Origin: Methanomassiliicoccaceae archaeon COG_1
Lineage (GTDB): Archaea > Thermoplasmatota > Thermoplasmata > Methanomassiliicoccales > Methanomethylophilaceae
DNA: 64,000 nt
NCBI GenBank assembly: GCA_028561875.1
Contig: JAQQTI010000001.1
Span: 1-64,000, forward strand
Reading direction: 5' to 3'
The position numbers and the translations under genes are program-made. This document shows, piece by piece, positions 17,403-25,808 of this stretch (positions within the stretch are counted from its first letter, which is position 1; each line of letters opens with the position of its first letter). Below the pieces are notes generated by a model that saw nothing but the letters and a program-made list of their open reading frames with translations, ran no database searches and had not been told where the DNA came from.

Positions 17403-18541
17403 CTGCCCGCCTCCCTCCCCGAGATGACGCCCTCGTAAACCGAGACGAGCTTGGCGGCCACCTTCGGTATACTGAACCCCTCCGCGGTCGCCCTGGCGGC
17501 TTCACGGACCTCCTGCGGCGCGTCCAGCGCCCGGCGCATCGCCCCGGCGCAGCTCTCCGGGTCGAGGTCGAAGATGTAGCCGTTGACGCCGTCCTCCACG
17601 TAGTCGAGGTACGCACGCCCGTTGCCGCAGGCCACCGGCAGGCCGCAGGACATCGCCTCTATGACGGTGAGCCCCTGCGTCTCGAAAACGGATGCCGAGA
17701 CGAACGCGTCCGCGCAGGAGTAGTGCGCTACGAGGTCCCCCCCGTCAACGAAGCCGGTGAACACCACCCGGTCCGGGACGCCGGCGTCCTCCGCGGCCTT
17801 CTTCCAATCATCGAGGGCGGGGCCCTTGCCGACGACCAGGAGCCTCACGTCGGTGCCCATCAGGGGCATGCTCCTGATGATCACGTCGACGTTCTTCTCG
17901 TACGAGGCACGGCCGACGGTGATGAGGACGCGGCTGTCCTCCAAACCGTATTTCGCCCTCACCTCGGAGCCGTCCGCCCTGGAGTAGTACTAGGTGTCGA
18001 CCGGGGTGGGCACGGTCTCCATCGCCTTCGGTCTGACCATCAGGACCTCGGTGAGTTCCCGGCCGGTGCTGTCCGAGGGGACGATGACGCAGCCCGGCCT
18101 CTTGAGCTCCTGCCGGAGGTAGATTCCCGCGAGCTTCACCAGCATCCTCTTCGGGAGCCTGACCGGGGAATACCTGTCTATGACGTCGGTGACCATGGTG
18201 TCGTAGGTGAGCACCGTAGGCACCTTCGTCCGGCGGCTGGCGATGAGCGCCTTGAGCGCCATGAGGGCCACGCCGCGGATGTGTATCACGTCGGGTTCCA
18301 GCTCCCTCACGAGCTTCGTCGCGCGGGAGTAGTACACCGGCACGAAGTACCCCTCGTATGTCCTGAACTTCCTCGCGCGGAAGTAGTAGACCCCCTCCTC
18401 GCGGTGCTCCTCCCCGGGGTCTGGGGCGACGATGACCACCTCGTGCCCCATGCCCTCGAGGAACTTGCGCTGCGAGATGACTGACGTCACCACGCCGTCC
18501 CTGGTTGGGAGGTACGAGTCGGTCATGATCATGACGCGCAT
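17399..18541 (-). CDS. GT4 glycosyltransferase with an in-frame amber codon
   Basis: A GT-B fold family 4 glycosyltransferase. The N-terminal acceptor domain starts MRVMIMTDSYLPTRDGVVT and reaches METVPTPVDT. The codon after that is TAG (17990-17992, codon 184), and the same frame continues YYSRADGSEVRAKYGLEDSR into the C-terminal donor domain with ITVGRASYEKNVDVIIRSMP and FVSASVFETQGLTVIEAM. Total length is 380 residues with the amber read through, normal for GT4. The amber falls in the interdomain linker, where homologues often read GVDT-x-x-F. In a pyrrolysine-decoding organism it could be translated; it could also be a nonsense mutation or base error. The start overlaps the end of ahcY. 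Confidence 0.8.
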
Positions 18542-19779
18542 CGGGTGCCTTCCTGCCAGCTGTGGATGTACGCGTACTGCTCCTTCGAGAGCCTGTCTAT
18601 GCGCACGCCCCACTGCTTCAGCTTGATCCTCGCGACCTCGTCGTCGATCTCGTCGGGGACGGGGTAAACCCTGTTCCCCATCTCCCCATGGTGCTCCGCC
18701 AGGTAGACGACCCCCAGCGCCTGCGTGGAGAAGCTGGTATCCATGATCTCGGCGGGGTGGCCCTGGCCGGCGGCGAGGTTCATCAGCCTGCCCTCGGCGA
18801 CGAGGTAGAGCCTCCTCCCGTCCCCGAGGGCGTACTCGTCTATGAAGTCGCGGACCCGCCTCACCGACTTGGACATCGCCTTGAGCTGCTTCTTGTTGAT
18901 CTCGTTGTCGAAGTGCCCGACGTTGCCGATGACGCAGCCGTCCCGCATGTTCTTGAAGTCGTCCTCGGCGACGACGTCCCTGCATCCGGTGGCGGTCATG
19001 AGGATCTCCGCGCTCCTCACGGCCTCCCTCATGGGCTTTACCTCGAAGCCGTCCATCCTCGCCTCGATGGCCTTTACGGGGTCGACCTCGGTGACGGTGA
19101 CGATGGCCCCCAGGCCCTTCGCCCTCATGGCCACGCCCTTGCCACACCACCCGTAGCCGGCGACGACCATGCGCTTGCCGGCGACCATGAGGTTGGTGGC
19201 GTTCATCCACCCGTCGAAGGCCGACTGCCCGGTGCCGTAGCGGTTGTCGAATAGGTACTTCATCTTCGCGTCGTTGACGTCCATCAGGGGGAACTCCAGC
19301 CTGCCTTCGGCGGCCATTGCCTTGAGCCTCGCCACGCCTGTGGTGGTCTCCTCGTTACCGCCCTTGATGTTCTTCAGGGCGTCGCGCCTCTTGGTGTGCG
19401 CCGTGGCGATGAGGTCGGCGCCGTCGTCGATGACGTAGTCTGGGAAGATGTTGAGGACGCTGTTGAGGTTCGCGTAGTACTCCTTCTCCGACTCCCCCTT
19501 CCTGGCGTGCACCTCCAGCCCGTACTCGGCGCGGAGCGCCTCGGCGACGGAGTCGTCGGTGGAGAGCGGGTTGCAGGAGGCGAGGGCGACCCGCGCTCCG
19601 GCGTTGGCAAGGGTGACGGCGAGCATCCCCGTCTTCGCCTCGGTGTGCAGCGCCATGCCTATCTTCACGCCGGCGAGGGGCTGTTCCTTCCGGAACCTCC
19701 GGTCCAGCTCCTGCAGGACCGGCATGTGGTCGTAAGCCCATCTGAGCCTGAGGCTCCCTTTCTTGACGAGTTCTTCCAT
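18529..19779 (-). CDS. ahcY: Adenosylhomocysteinase-family hydrolase
   Basis: Hydrolyses S-adenosylhomocysteine, or in many methanogens S-inosylhomocysteine, to homocysteine and a nucleoside, clearing the product of methyltransferases. The 416-residue protein has GMALHTEAKTGMLAVTLANAG, the substrate loop FDNRYGTGQSAFDG, the NAD-binding GYGWCGKGVAMRAKGLGA and the C-terminal LAAGQGHPAEIMDTSFSTQA. The TGA at 18529 overlaps the ATG of the GT4 gene downstream. The phosphopantoate ligase stop lies three bases upstream of its start, so it belongs to a leftward operon. Confidence 0.95.
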   Translation of the reverse strand: MEELVKKGSLRLRWAYDHMPVLQELDRRFRKEQPLAGVKIGMALHTEAKTGMLAVTLANAGARVALASCNPLSTDDSVAEALRAEYGLEVHARKGESEKEYYANLNSVLNIFPDYVIDDGADLIATAHTKRRDALKNIKGGNEETTTGVARLKAMAAEGRLEFPLMDVNDAKMKYLFDNRYGTGQSAFDGWMNATNLMVAGKRMVVAGYGWCGKGVAMRAKGLGAIVTVTEVDPVKAIEARMDGFEVKPMREAVRSAEILMTATGCRDVVAEDDFKNMRDGCVIGNVGHFDNEINKKQLKAMSKSVRRVRDFIDEYALGDGRRLYLVAEGRLMNLAAGQGHPAEIMDTSFSTQALGVVYLAEHHGEMGNRVYPVPDEIDDEVARIKLKQWGVRIDRLSKEQYAYIHSWQEGTRCAS

Positions 19780-19782
19780 TTC

Positions 19783-20532
19783 TCATCCCTCGAATTCCGC
19801 CATCAGGCTGTCGCAGATGGCCCGCACGGTTGCCCGCCTAGTCTCCGCCGCGGAGTACGAGGACGTTATCCTCGCGATTTCCGCGTCGTCGCCCCTGAGC
19901 TCCTCCACGAACGCGGACATGTTCGCGAGAGCGCGCACGATCTCGTCGGAAATCGGCACCGTCGCCGCTCTGGACGTGCGCGAGAGGGGGTTGAGGTCGA
20001 TGGAGATCACGACCTTCCCCATCGCTGCGAGGGCCTCCGCGCGGTCGCCGTCCTCGATGGGGACGACGATGGCGTCGCAGCCGAGCACGCCCTCCTTGGA
20101 ACAGAGGGCGCGGTCGGAGGTCAGGCCGGGGATCCTCGCATCGGGGTTCCTGCCCAGGACGCCCTCGGCGCCCTGCTCCTCCATGTACTTCACCAGGGCG
20201 TCGACGCGCTCCTCGGTGCGGTGGAAGACGTTGACCTCCATCTTCGCCGGCACCGCGCGGGCGAGCCTTATCATGCCCTGCGGGTCGAGCGCGACGGCGT
20301 TGCCGTTCATGCAGACCAGCGGCCTCTCCGCCTTGAGCAGGAAGGCCGCGGCGGCCCTCTCCGCCCCGAGGGCGGGCGGGAGCGTCTTCTCCCCCATAAG
20401 GTAGTCGTAGGCCTCGCCCCTCCCCTGCGATATGAGCCCCGTGGGGTTCACCAGGCCCCTGCCAACCATGTCCGCGAGATGCTCCCTGACCATGAGGGAC
20501 CTGTAGCGCGGATGACCCTTCGGCGTCGTCAC
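19783..20532 (-). CDS. 4-phosphopantoate--beta-alanine ligase
   Basis: The archaeal phosphopantothenate synthetase (COG1701) joins 4-phosphopantoate and beta-alanine in coenzyme A synthesis. The 249-residue product has family segments HPRYRSLMVREHLADMVGRG, VNPTGLISQGRGEAYDYLMG, MNGNAVALDPQGMIRLARAV and VISIDLNPLSRTSRAATVPI. A TATA-like box (minus GGTTATATGGG, about 20554-20564) lies about 25 bases upstream, predicting a leaderless or very short leader. It heads the leftward group followed by ahcY. Confidence 0.93.
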   Translation of the reverse strand: MTTPKGHPRYRSLMVREHLADMVGRGLVNPTGLISQGRGEAYDYLMGEKTLPPALGAERAAAAFLLKAERPLVCMNGNAVALDPQGMIRLARAVPAKMEVNVFHRTEERVDALVKYMEEQGAEGVLGRNPDARIPGLTSDRALCSKEGVLGCDAIVVPIEDGDRAEALAAMGKVVISIDLNPLSRTSRAATVPISDEIVRALANMSAFVEELRGDDAEIARITSSYSAAETRRATVRAICDSLMAEFEG

Positions 20533-20816
20533 GATTCTTTGAACGCGGACGCCCCATATAACCGTTTCACGCGCGGGGCGGGGTCGGGCGGGACGCCTCC
20601 GAGAGCATCCCTGGACAGACGTCAGGCCTATTCGCGGCGCCGCCCCTTCCCGGGATGTCGGCCCCGTGGGCCGGTCCGGCCTGCTGCCATCCGGCTAACC
20701 CCTCTGGCGCGGACCGGGCGTCCGATGGGGCGAGCGCGCAAACGGCGGGGGCCGGGTGCGGCCCGGCCCGCGGAGAGAGTTTGATATACAACAGAACGAT
20801 GGAACGGCCGGATAAC

Positions 20817-21767
20817 ATGGCGGACATCCGCGTAGTGGTCGTGGGCCCGAAGTTCCCCGGGAACATCGGCGCCATCTGCAGATGCATGGCGAACTTCGAT
20901 GTCGACGACCTCTGGCTGGTCAACCCCTGCGAGATCGACGACGAGGCGAGGAACCGCGCCAAACACGGGAACTTCATCCTCGAAAGGGCGCACATCGTCT
21001 CCTCCATGGGGGAGGCCGTCGAAGGCTGCTTCCTCGTGGCCGGAACGAGCGGCGTCGTCACCAAGGGCGAGAGCAACTACGCCCGCATCCCCGTCCCGGC
21101 GAGGGAGTTCGCCGAGGGCGCCCGCGGATACGGAGAGAGGATCGCCCTCGTCTTCGGCAGGGAGGACGTCGGCCTCCTGCAGGCCGAGCTCAACCAATGC
21201 GACGTTCTGATCCACGTTCCGACCAGCGACGAATACCCCATCCTCAACCTCTCCCACTCCGTGGGCATCGTCCTATACGAGATGTTCGAGGCCGAAATGA
21301 AGCGCATCCGCGTGCCCCCCGCCGACGGCCGCGAGAAAGCGCTGATGTTCGAGAAGTTCCGCGACCTCCTCGACGGGATTGGCTACCCCTCCGAAAGGAG
21401 GGAGTCGACGTCGGTGATGTTCCGCCGGATGATGGGCCGCGCCATCCCCACGAAGTACGAGTACCACACCATCATGGGCGTCTTCGGCGACGCCGTCAAG
21501 CTCATACGCGGCGGCGGATGGAAGGGATCGAAGCGACACCGGCATGAAGACGGTGGCGCCGAAGCCCCCCGGCGCCTCGCCCTGGATGACTTCGGGGACG
21601 ATGCCGGTCCTGTCGGCAACGAGGCGGGCGACGTGCTCCGCCTCGCGCGGGTCCACCCTGGCGTCCAGGCAGATGACGGCCTTCCCCTCCGCGGGGTCGA
21701 GCTCGAACATCGGCTGCGACATGGCGGCCTCGACGGACTTCGCGACGCAGCTGCCGTCGCCGTATGA
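20817..21767 (+). CDS. trmJ: TrmJ/SpoU-family tRNA 2'-O-methyltransferase
   Basis: A SPOUT-class RNA ribose methyltransferase. Family motifs are VVGPKFPGNIGAICRCMANF (motif 1), IALVFGREDVGLLQAELNQC (motif 2) and PILNLSHSVGIVLYEMF (motif 3). A TATA-like TTGATATA at 20781-20788 places the transcript start near the ATG at 20817; an in-frame ATG at 20799 is the alternative. Family-like sequence ends near GVFGDAVKLIRGGGWKG (about 21528). After that the frame runs antisense to the convergent FtsZ-like gene until TGA at 21767, so about 80 C-terminal residues are probably artefactual. Confidence 0.88.
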   Translation: MADIRVVVVGPKFPGNIGAICRCMANFDVDDLWLVNPCEIDDEARNRAKHGNFILERAHIVSSMGEAVEGCFLVAGTSGVVTKGESNYARIPVPAREFAEGARGYGERIALVFGREDVGLLQAELNQCDVLIHVPTSDEYPILNLSHSVGIVLYEMFEAEMKRIRVPPADGREKALMFEKFRDLLDGIGYPSERRESTSVMFRRMMGRAIPTKYEYHTIMGVFGDAVKLIRGGGWKGSKRHRHEDGGAEAPRRLALDDFGDDAGPVGNEAGDVLRLARVHPGVQADDGLPLRGVELEHRLRHGGLDGLRDAAAVAV

Positions 21768-22352
21768 GAAGGAGTATGATTTCTGGGTCATCGTGCTGAA
21801 GAAGGGCGTGCCCTCCAGCAGCCTGGCAATAGTTATAACGGCGTTCGAGACCATGAGGTCGGCGGCGGCGATTGCTCTGCCCGCCCCCATGCCGAGGCCC
21901 CCCATGTCGACCAGCCTCTGCATGTCCATGACGATGACGCGGTCGGCGAACCGGGTGGCGGCCTCCGCCTCCCTCTCGGCGACGGGACGGCGGTCGGTCT
22001 CGAAGGCGAAGGGGATGGTGACGGCGGCGACGAAGTTCGCCCCGGCCTCCTTAGCGCACTGGGAGAGGGCGTACACTATGCCGAAACCCGCGCCGCCGCC
22101 GAGAGTGGCGACGGCGATGACGTTCCCGAACCCGGAAATGCGTGAGGATATCTCCGCGCGCATGTTGAGGGCGCCCGAATAGGCGGCATCCCTCCTGCCC
22201 TTGAACGATTCCGCGCCCCCATTGCGGACGGGTACGACGACGTCGGCTTTGGCCGCGTTGATCGTGAACGCCGGCACGTCGGAGAGCGTGGTTATCTGCG
22301 AGACGGTGCCGCAGCCTCCGCCGCCGCAGCCCACGACGACGGTGTCGCGCAT
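21273..22352 (-). CDS. Divergent FtsZ/tubulin-superfamily GTPase
   Basis: The opening VVVGCGGGGCGTVSQI matches the first nucleotide loop of FtsZ. TLGGGAGFGIVYALSQCAKE replaces the canonical GGGTGTG tubulin signature, and FVAAVTIPFAFETDRRPVAE matches the following FtsZ helix/strand. Length of the family-like part is about 270 residues (to FMPVSLRSLP near 21535), shorter than canonical FtsZ and lacking a C-terminal partner-binding tail. The frame then continues antisense into trmJ to a TAG at 21273, unlikely to be native. An RHH protein lies directly upstream, overlapping by about 60 bases. A cytoskeletal role other than canonical division is possible. Confidence 0.78.
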   Translation of the reverse strand: MRDTVVVGCGGGGCGTVSQITTLSDVPAFTINAAKADVVVPVRNGGAESFKGRRDAAYSGALNMRAEISSRISGFGNVIAVATLGGGAGFGIVYALSQCAKEAGANFVAAVTIPFAFETDRRPVAEREAEAATRFADRVIVMDMQRLVDMGGLGMGAGRAIAAADLMVSNAVITIARLLEGTPFFSTMTQKSYSFSYGDGSCVAKSVEAAMSQPMFELDPAEGKAVICLDARVDPREAEHVARLVADRTGIVPEVIQGEAPGGFGATVFMPVSLRSLPSAAAYELDGVAEDAHDGVVLVLRGDGAAHHPAEHHRRRLPPFGGVANPVEEVAELLEHQRFLAAVGGGHADALHFGLEHLV

Positions 22353-22645
22353 CGCCTGTCGGACTCCAGCCCGCGGGCGATGGCGTCGGAGATGGCGGCC
22401 TCCAGGCCTCTGCCGTCCGACGTCAGCAACGAAGCATCCACGACCGGCAAAGCGGACGCGAGGGTGGCGGCCCTTGCCTCTCCGCCGAGCTCGGAATCGA
22501 CGAGCCGGGAGACCGCGTCGCGGACGGCGTCGGAGACGCTGCCGTACCTGCGCAGCCTCACCAATGCTTCCAGGAGGGCGGCGTCCTCGGAGGGCAGCCT
22601 CACGGTGAACTTCCTGTCCTCCTCCGTAGCCCAACCTCCGTGCAT
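22292..22645 (-). CDS. Ribbon-helix-helix (CopG-like) protein
   Basis: Residues about 10-50 form an RHH DNA-binding domain: RKFTVRLPSEDAALLEALVR then YGSVSDAVRDAVSRLVDSE. The rest, to about residue 95, is a helical region (GLEAAISDAIARGLESDRR). The last 20 residues overlap the start of the FtsZ-like gene in another frame and may not be native. The pairing with a divergent FtsZ suggests it regulates that gene or acts with it. No target operator was recognised. Confidence 0.72.
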   Translation of the reverse strand: MHGGWATEEDRKFTVRLPSEDAALLEALVRLRRYGSVSDAVRDAVSRLVDSELGGEARAATLASALPVVDASLLTSDGRGLEAAISDAIARGLESDRRCATPSSWAAAAEAAAPSRR

Positions 22646-22646
22646 G

Positions 22647-22675
22647 AAAAAAACCGGCGGGGCCCGGGGGCCCCG
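22647..22675 (-). terminator. Intrinsic terminator of the rpl1-rplP0-rpl12 operon
   Basis: On the minus strand an 8-bp GC stem (CGGGGCCC/GGGCCCCG) with a two-base loop is followed a few bases later by seven T residues (22653-22647). It is placed 44 bases after the rpl12 stop and just before the RHH gene start. It is the clearest terminator in the window. Confidence 0.8.
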
Positions 22676-22718
22676 TCCGAGGGTAAGTGGTTTCAGCGGT
22701 TCCGTGCCTTACGAACGC

Positions 22719-23033
22719 TCATCCGAAGAGAGCGGACAGCCCGGCAGCGGCCTCGTCCTCGCTGACCTTCTCCTCCTCCGCTGCGGCAGCGGCGGGGGCG
22801 TCGGCCGCAGGGGCGGCGCCCGCGGCGGGTGCGGCTGCGGCGGCGACGGGAGCGGCGACAGAGGCGTTCGCGATGGCCTCCTTGATGTCGACTCCCTCGA
22901 GGGAAGCAACGAGCGCTTTCACTTTGGCGGGGTCCACCGTGGCGCCGGCGGCGTTGAGGACGGCGGTCACGGACTCCTCCGTGATGTCCTTGCCAGCAGA
23001 GTAGAGGACCATTGCGCTGTATATGTACTGCAT
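22719..23033 (-). CDS. rpl12: Ribosomal protein P1 (L12)
   Basis: The acidic stalk protein that binds P0 and recruits translation factors. It is 104 residues, opening [20 protein letters not shown], with an alanine-rich hinge ([20 protein letters not shown]) and the conserved archaeal tail ending LSALFG. The ATG at 23033 has GGAG nine bases upstream; an in-frame TTG at 23042 is less likely. It follows rplP0 by 14 bases. Confidence 0.97.
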   Translation of the reverse strand: MQYIYSAMVLYSAGKDITEESVTAVLNAAGATVDPAKVKALVASLEGVDIKEAIANASVAAPVAAAAAPAAGAAPAADAPAAAAAEEEKVSEDEAAAGLSALFG

Positions 23034-23047
23034 TTCTTTCAACTCCT

Positions 23048-24049
23048 TTATCCAAATAGGGCTCCGAGATCCATGGAAACTTCTTCCTCGGCATTCTCTT
23101 CGCTCTTTTCTTCTGCTGCTTTCTGCTCCGCCTGGGCGGGCCCCGCGGAGCTCACGGACGCGGTCGCCGCCGAAGAGAGCCTCAGGGCGATGTCGTCGTT
23201 CGTGAACCCGGACGCGGAGGCAACGGCAAGCATTTGCATGTCTGCCTTCGCAAAAAGCGCTCCGATCGTATCTTTGGTCGGTATCGCGGCCTCCAGCGAG
23301 AGAGCTCTCGCCTCCCTGTACGCCTTAGTCACCAGCGGCACGATGGTCTCCTTCGCCGGATAGGCGATTTCGACACCGAGCGCCAGCGCGTCGCGCGCGG
23401 CCGTAGCGAACATGTTGAGATAATAGTCGTCGGGGATGTCCAGGACCTCCCTGCCGTATATCGTCCCGTACTCGTAGATGGCCCTTGCGTCCATCCCGAC
23501 GGTCATGGGGAGGATCTCCAGCTTCGGCAGGAGCGCCGCGACGGCCTCGGGGATGGGTTCCCCGGCCTTCGCGACGGTCGTTGCCTTCTTGACCGTTATC
23601 TTTCCCGCCATGATCTGCGCGGGAAGCCCAATCTTCTGAAGCTCGCCGATGATCGGCCCGGGTCCGAACGGGGTCGGCCCCTCGGGCACGATGATATCGT
23701 AGGGCGCGATCTGCCCCGCTCTCGCGGGGGCGGGCGACATCGTGGCCTTCAGCTTAGCGAAGAGCTTGAACGGATTGAGGTCCGTAGTGACGATGGCGCA
23801 CTGACCGTGCACCGCATCCTTCAGTCCCTCCAGGCCGGACTTGTCAGAGGAGGCCTGCTCGATCGCGTGGAGGAGAATCTTGTTCTTCGCCATCCTGATC
23901 TGCGCATGCTCCCTCATCCCAGCCCTCATGGACTGGACCTGGGGCGCGGGGATGCCTTCCATACTGACCACCGCGACGACGGGGTACTTCCGGACATCCT
24001 CGACGATTTCTGCGACGACTTCTTTTTTCCAAGTTGCGACGTGTGCCAT
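23048..24049 (-). CDS. rplP0: Ribosomal protein P0 (L10)
   Basis: P0 forms the base of the ribosomal stalk on 23S rRNA and carries P1 dimers. The 333-residue length is typical of archaea. It has the N-terminal [20 protein letters not shown], the rRNA-binding [18 protein letters not shown] and the archaeal insertion domain with [20 protein letters not shown]. Its acidic tail ([21 protein letters not shown] in part) parallels the P1 C-terminus that contacts factors. It lies between rpl1 and rpl12 in the conserved order. Confidence 0.97.
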   Translation of the reverse strand: MAHVATWKKEVVAEIVEDVRKYPVVAVVSMEGIPAPQVQSMRAGMREHAQIRMAKNKILLHAIEQASSDKSGLEGLKDAVHGQCAIVTTDLNPFKLFAKLKATMSPAPARAGQIAPYDIIVPEGPTPFGPGPIIGELQKIGLPAQIMAGKITVKKATTVAKAGEPIPEAVAALLPKLEILPMTVGMDARAIYEYGTIYGREVLDIPDDYYLNMFATAARDALALGVEIAYPAKETIVPLVTKAYREARALSLEAAIPTKDTIGALFAKADMQMLAVASASGFTNDDIALRLSSAATASVSSAGPAQAEQKAAEEKSEENAEEEVSMDLGALFG

Positions 24050-24058
24050 GGAAGTCCC

Positions 24059-24697
24059 TCACGAAAGCTTCTCCGAAGCGCCCATCGTCGTTTTGACGTA
24101 CGCGGAATCGATGTTGTGCTTCCCCTTTTCGAGGTGAGTCAGAACACGGTTCATGACGACGTCGACGTTCTCGGCGATGTCCTCGGCGGACATCTCCACG
24201 GTTCCGACGGGCACGTGGAAGGTCTTCTTGTCTTTCGTCCTGACGGTGACGGTCTTGCGCAGGTTGTCGATCACCGGGGCCGGGTCGGCTCCGGGGGCGA
24301 TGGGCTTCGGCATCTTCCCGCGAGGGCCGAGAACGGTACCCAGTCTCTTACCGACCTGGGCCATCAAGGGGGCCTCGGCGATGAAGAAATCCACGCTGTT
24401 CGCGAGCTTCTTGGCCTGCTTCTTGTCACCGGCGAGCGTCCCGAGTTCCTCGGGAGTGATCACCACGTCAGCAACGTCCTTGGCTTTCAGGGCTAGTTCG
24501 CCACCGCCAATCACAGCGACCCGGACCTTCTTCCCGCGCCCCTTCGGGAGGATTATGTCCTCCTGGATGCGGTTCTTGGGAAGCGAGAGGTCGATGTCCC
24601 TGAGGTTGACGGCCAACTCAACCGATTCGACAAAATTGCGCTTCTTCGCACCTTCCAGTGCCTTCTGCACAGCCATTGCGGTTGGTTTATCTGCCAA
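24059..24697 (-). CDS. rpl1: Ribosomal protein L1
   Basis: L1 binds the mobile stalk of 23S rRNA and in archaea represses its own operon. The 212-residue protein has AKKRNFVESVELAVNLRDID, PKGRGKKVRVAV and the diagnostic LGTVLGPRGKMPKPIAPGAD. The start chosen is TTG at 24697 (product MADKPTAMAVQ) because it has a GGGGG run upstream and fits the usual archaeal N-terminus; an in-frame ATG at about 24676 is possible. It is the first gene of rpl1-rplP0-rpl12, preceded by a structured leader at 24709-24745. Confidence 0.95.
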   Translation of the reverse strand: MADKPTAMAVQKALEGAKKRNFVESVELAVNLRDIDLSLPKNRIQEDIILPKGRGKKVRVAVIGGGELALKAKDVADVVITPEELGTLAGDKKQAKKLANSVDFFIAEAPLMAQVGKRLGTVLGPRGKMPKPIAPGADPAPVIDNLRKTVTVRTKDKKTFHVPVGTVEMSAEDIAENVDVVMNRVLTHLEKGKHNIDSAYVKTTMGASEKLS

Positions 24698-24708
24698 TAC
24701 TATTCCCC

Positions 24709-24745
24709 CTCGTAGTGATAGCGGGTCTTGCAACCCTCCTACGAG
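24709..24745 (-). promoter_or_regulatory. Structured 5' leader of rpl1, candidate L1 autoregulatory site
   Basis: The minus-strand leader folds as an outer stem CTCGTAG/CTACGAG enclosing an inner GGGT/ACCC hairpin and unpaired purine-rich bases. A TATA-like box (minus CTTTAAATA, 24769-24777) predicts transcription starting near the 5' edge of this hairpin, and the rpl1 start follows 12 bases after it. Archaeal L1 proteins repress their operons by binding an mRNA mimic of the rRNA site. Assignment here rests on position and fold only. Confidence 0.5.
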
Positions 24746-24777
24746 CGGACGGACAATCTGCTGCCCGTATTTAAAGG

Positions 24778-25056
24778 GTTCTTCCTCCGGCATACCTGAG
24801 CGCAAGGTATGGCGAGATGGTTGGCACGGAGGCAAGCCGGCAACATTGCTTCCATACCGGTAAGACGCGGGGAGGGTCCTCTCCCAGGCCGTGTCCGCGG
24901 CGGCACTCGCCAGCTCGGCGACCCTCGCTTGTTCGGAGCGGGAAAGCCCATATTATTCCACCGCTACGCCCCCGTAACAGGATATGGGGCCGCGGCGACC
25001 ATGGGGTGCACCCACCCATTTATAGCGGCGACGTAGTTACGCCAGCAAGTGACTCA
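24778..25056. other. Intergenic region between rpl1 promoter and a decayed gene
   Basis: The right end contains a good TATA-like box (CCATTTATAGC, about 25016-25026) that would have served the decayed plus-strand gene starting at 25057. No RNA gene or open frame was recognised in the rest. Confidence 0.45.
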
Positions 25057-25440
25057 ATGACTTTCGCCGAGATATTGGGCAGATACCGTCAATAATCCTC
25101 CTTCAAACCCGAGTGCGACACGAAATTCGAGGAGCCCATGCCAGGTATTTCATGACCACCCCCTCTACGCAGGCGCCTGGAATCGGTGGTCCTGTGGAGG
25201 GGCTTCCCGTTCCGCAACGAATTCGGCGGCGGAAGCGACATCGACCTCGTGGCCAGAACCATGAACGAGGAGTACTGAGCGGTACGGTGCAAAATGTACA
25301 CCGAGGGCGCACCATCAGCAAGAAGGATGTCAATTCCGTCCTGTCCGCATCCGGGAAGGGGTTTACCGACGAGGACCGGATCCCTCAAACGTTCTCGGAC
25401 GGGCAGGTACGTTCTGAAATTGCTGCTTTCTATGATAGGC
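25057..25440 (+). pseudogene. 5' remnant of a large restriction/helicase-like protein
   Basis: Starting at ATG 25057 the translation MTFAEILGRYRQ meets TAA, but homologous-looking sequence continues in pieces. These are DTKFEEPM, then RLESVVLWRGFPFRNEFGG and SDIDLVARTMNEEY (stopped by TGA where Trp is expected), then CKMYTEGA and TISKKDVNSVLSASGKGFTD. This order matches the Mrr-like nuclease N-terminus of very large DEAD/DEAH helicase or type ISP restriction proteins (pattern GIDLVA...EYWAVQCK...ISKKD). The rest of the gene is gone. At least two stops and several frame changes make it a clear relic. It interrupts the usual L11-L1 gene order. Confidence 0.65.
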
Positions 25441-25808
25441 GTCAGCGTCCGGACTGTGAGGATAACCGGGTCCCTGCCGAGGCTCGACTTTTCCCAACGA
25501 GGCGCTGAGCGATCTCCTCGGGCGGAACTGCCGGGATGTCCCGGCATTGCCCCGGCGGAATGTGTTCCGGGTGTGCCCCGGCCTTGACGGTGGGCGATTT
25601 TCAGAATGCGGGAGCCGAGCTGTCCGTGCGCGGTCAGAAAGTATGCGGAAATGCAATCCGGGCGGTTCCGTCCTTATGCACCGAACGGAGCCCGTCCCGG
25701 CCACATGCGATGGAACGGCCAACGGCGATGTGCAGTCTTGCAGGGCCCCGTCCGCGCCCGTACAGAGGGGCTGCAGGCACGACCCGGTGGCAGGGGGGCG
25801 GAAGAAGT
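25441..25808. other. Intergenic stretch downstream of rpl11, nothing recognised
   Basis: About 370 GC-rich bases between the helicase relic and the rpl11 stop. Short open frames on both strands have no recognisable domains. It may hold further decayed sequence from the same insertion. Confidence 0.4.

Noticed and set aside
16979-18484. 501-codon plus-strand open frame
   Set aside because: It is antisense to the two glycosyltransferase genes and has no recognisable domain.
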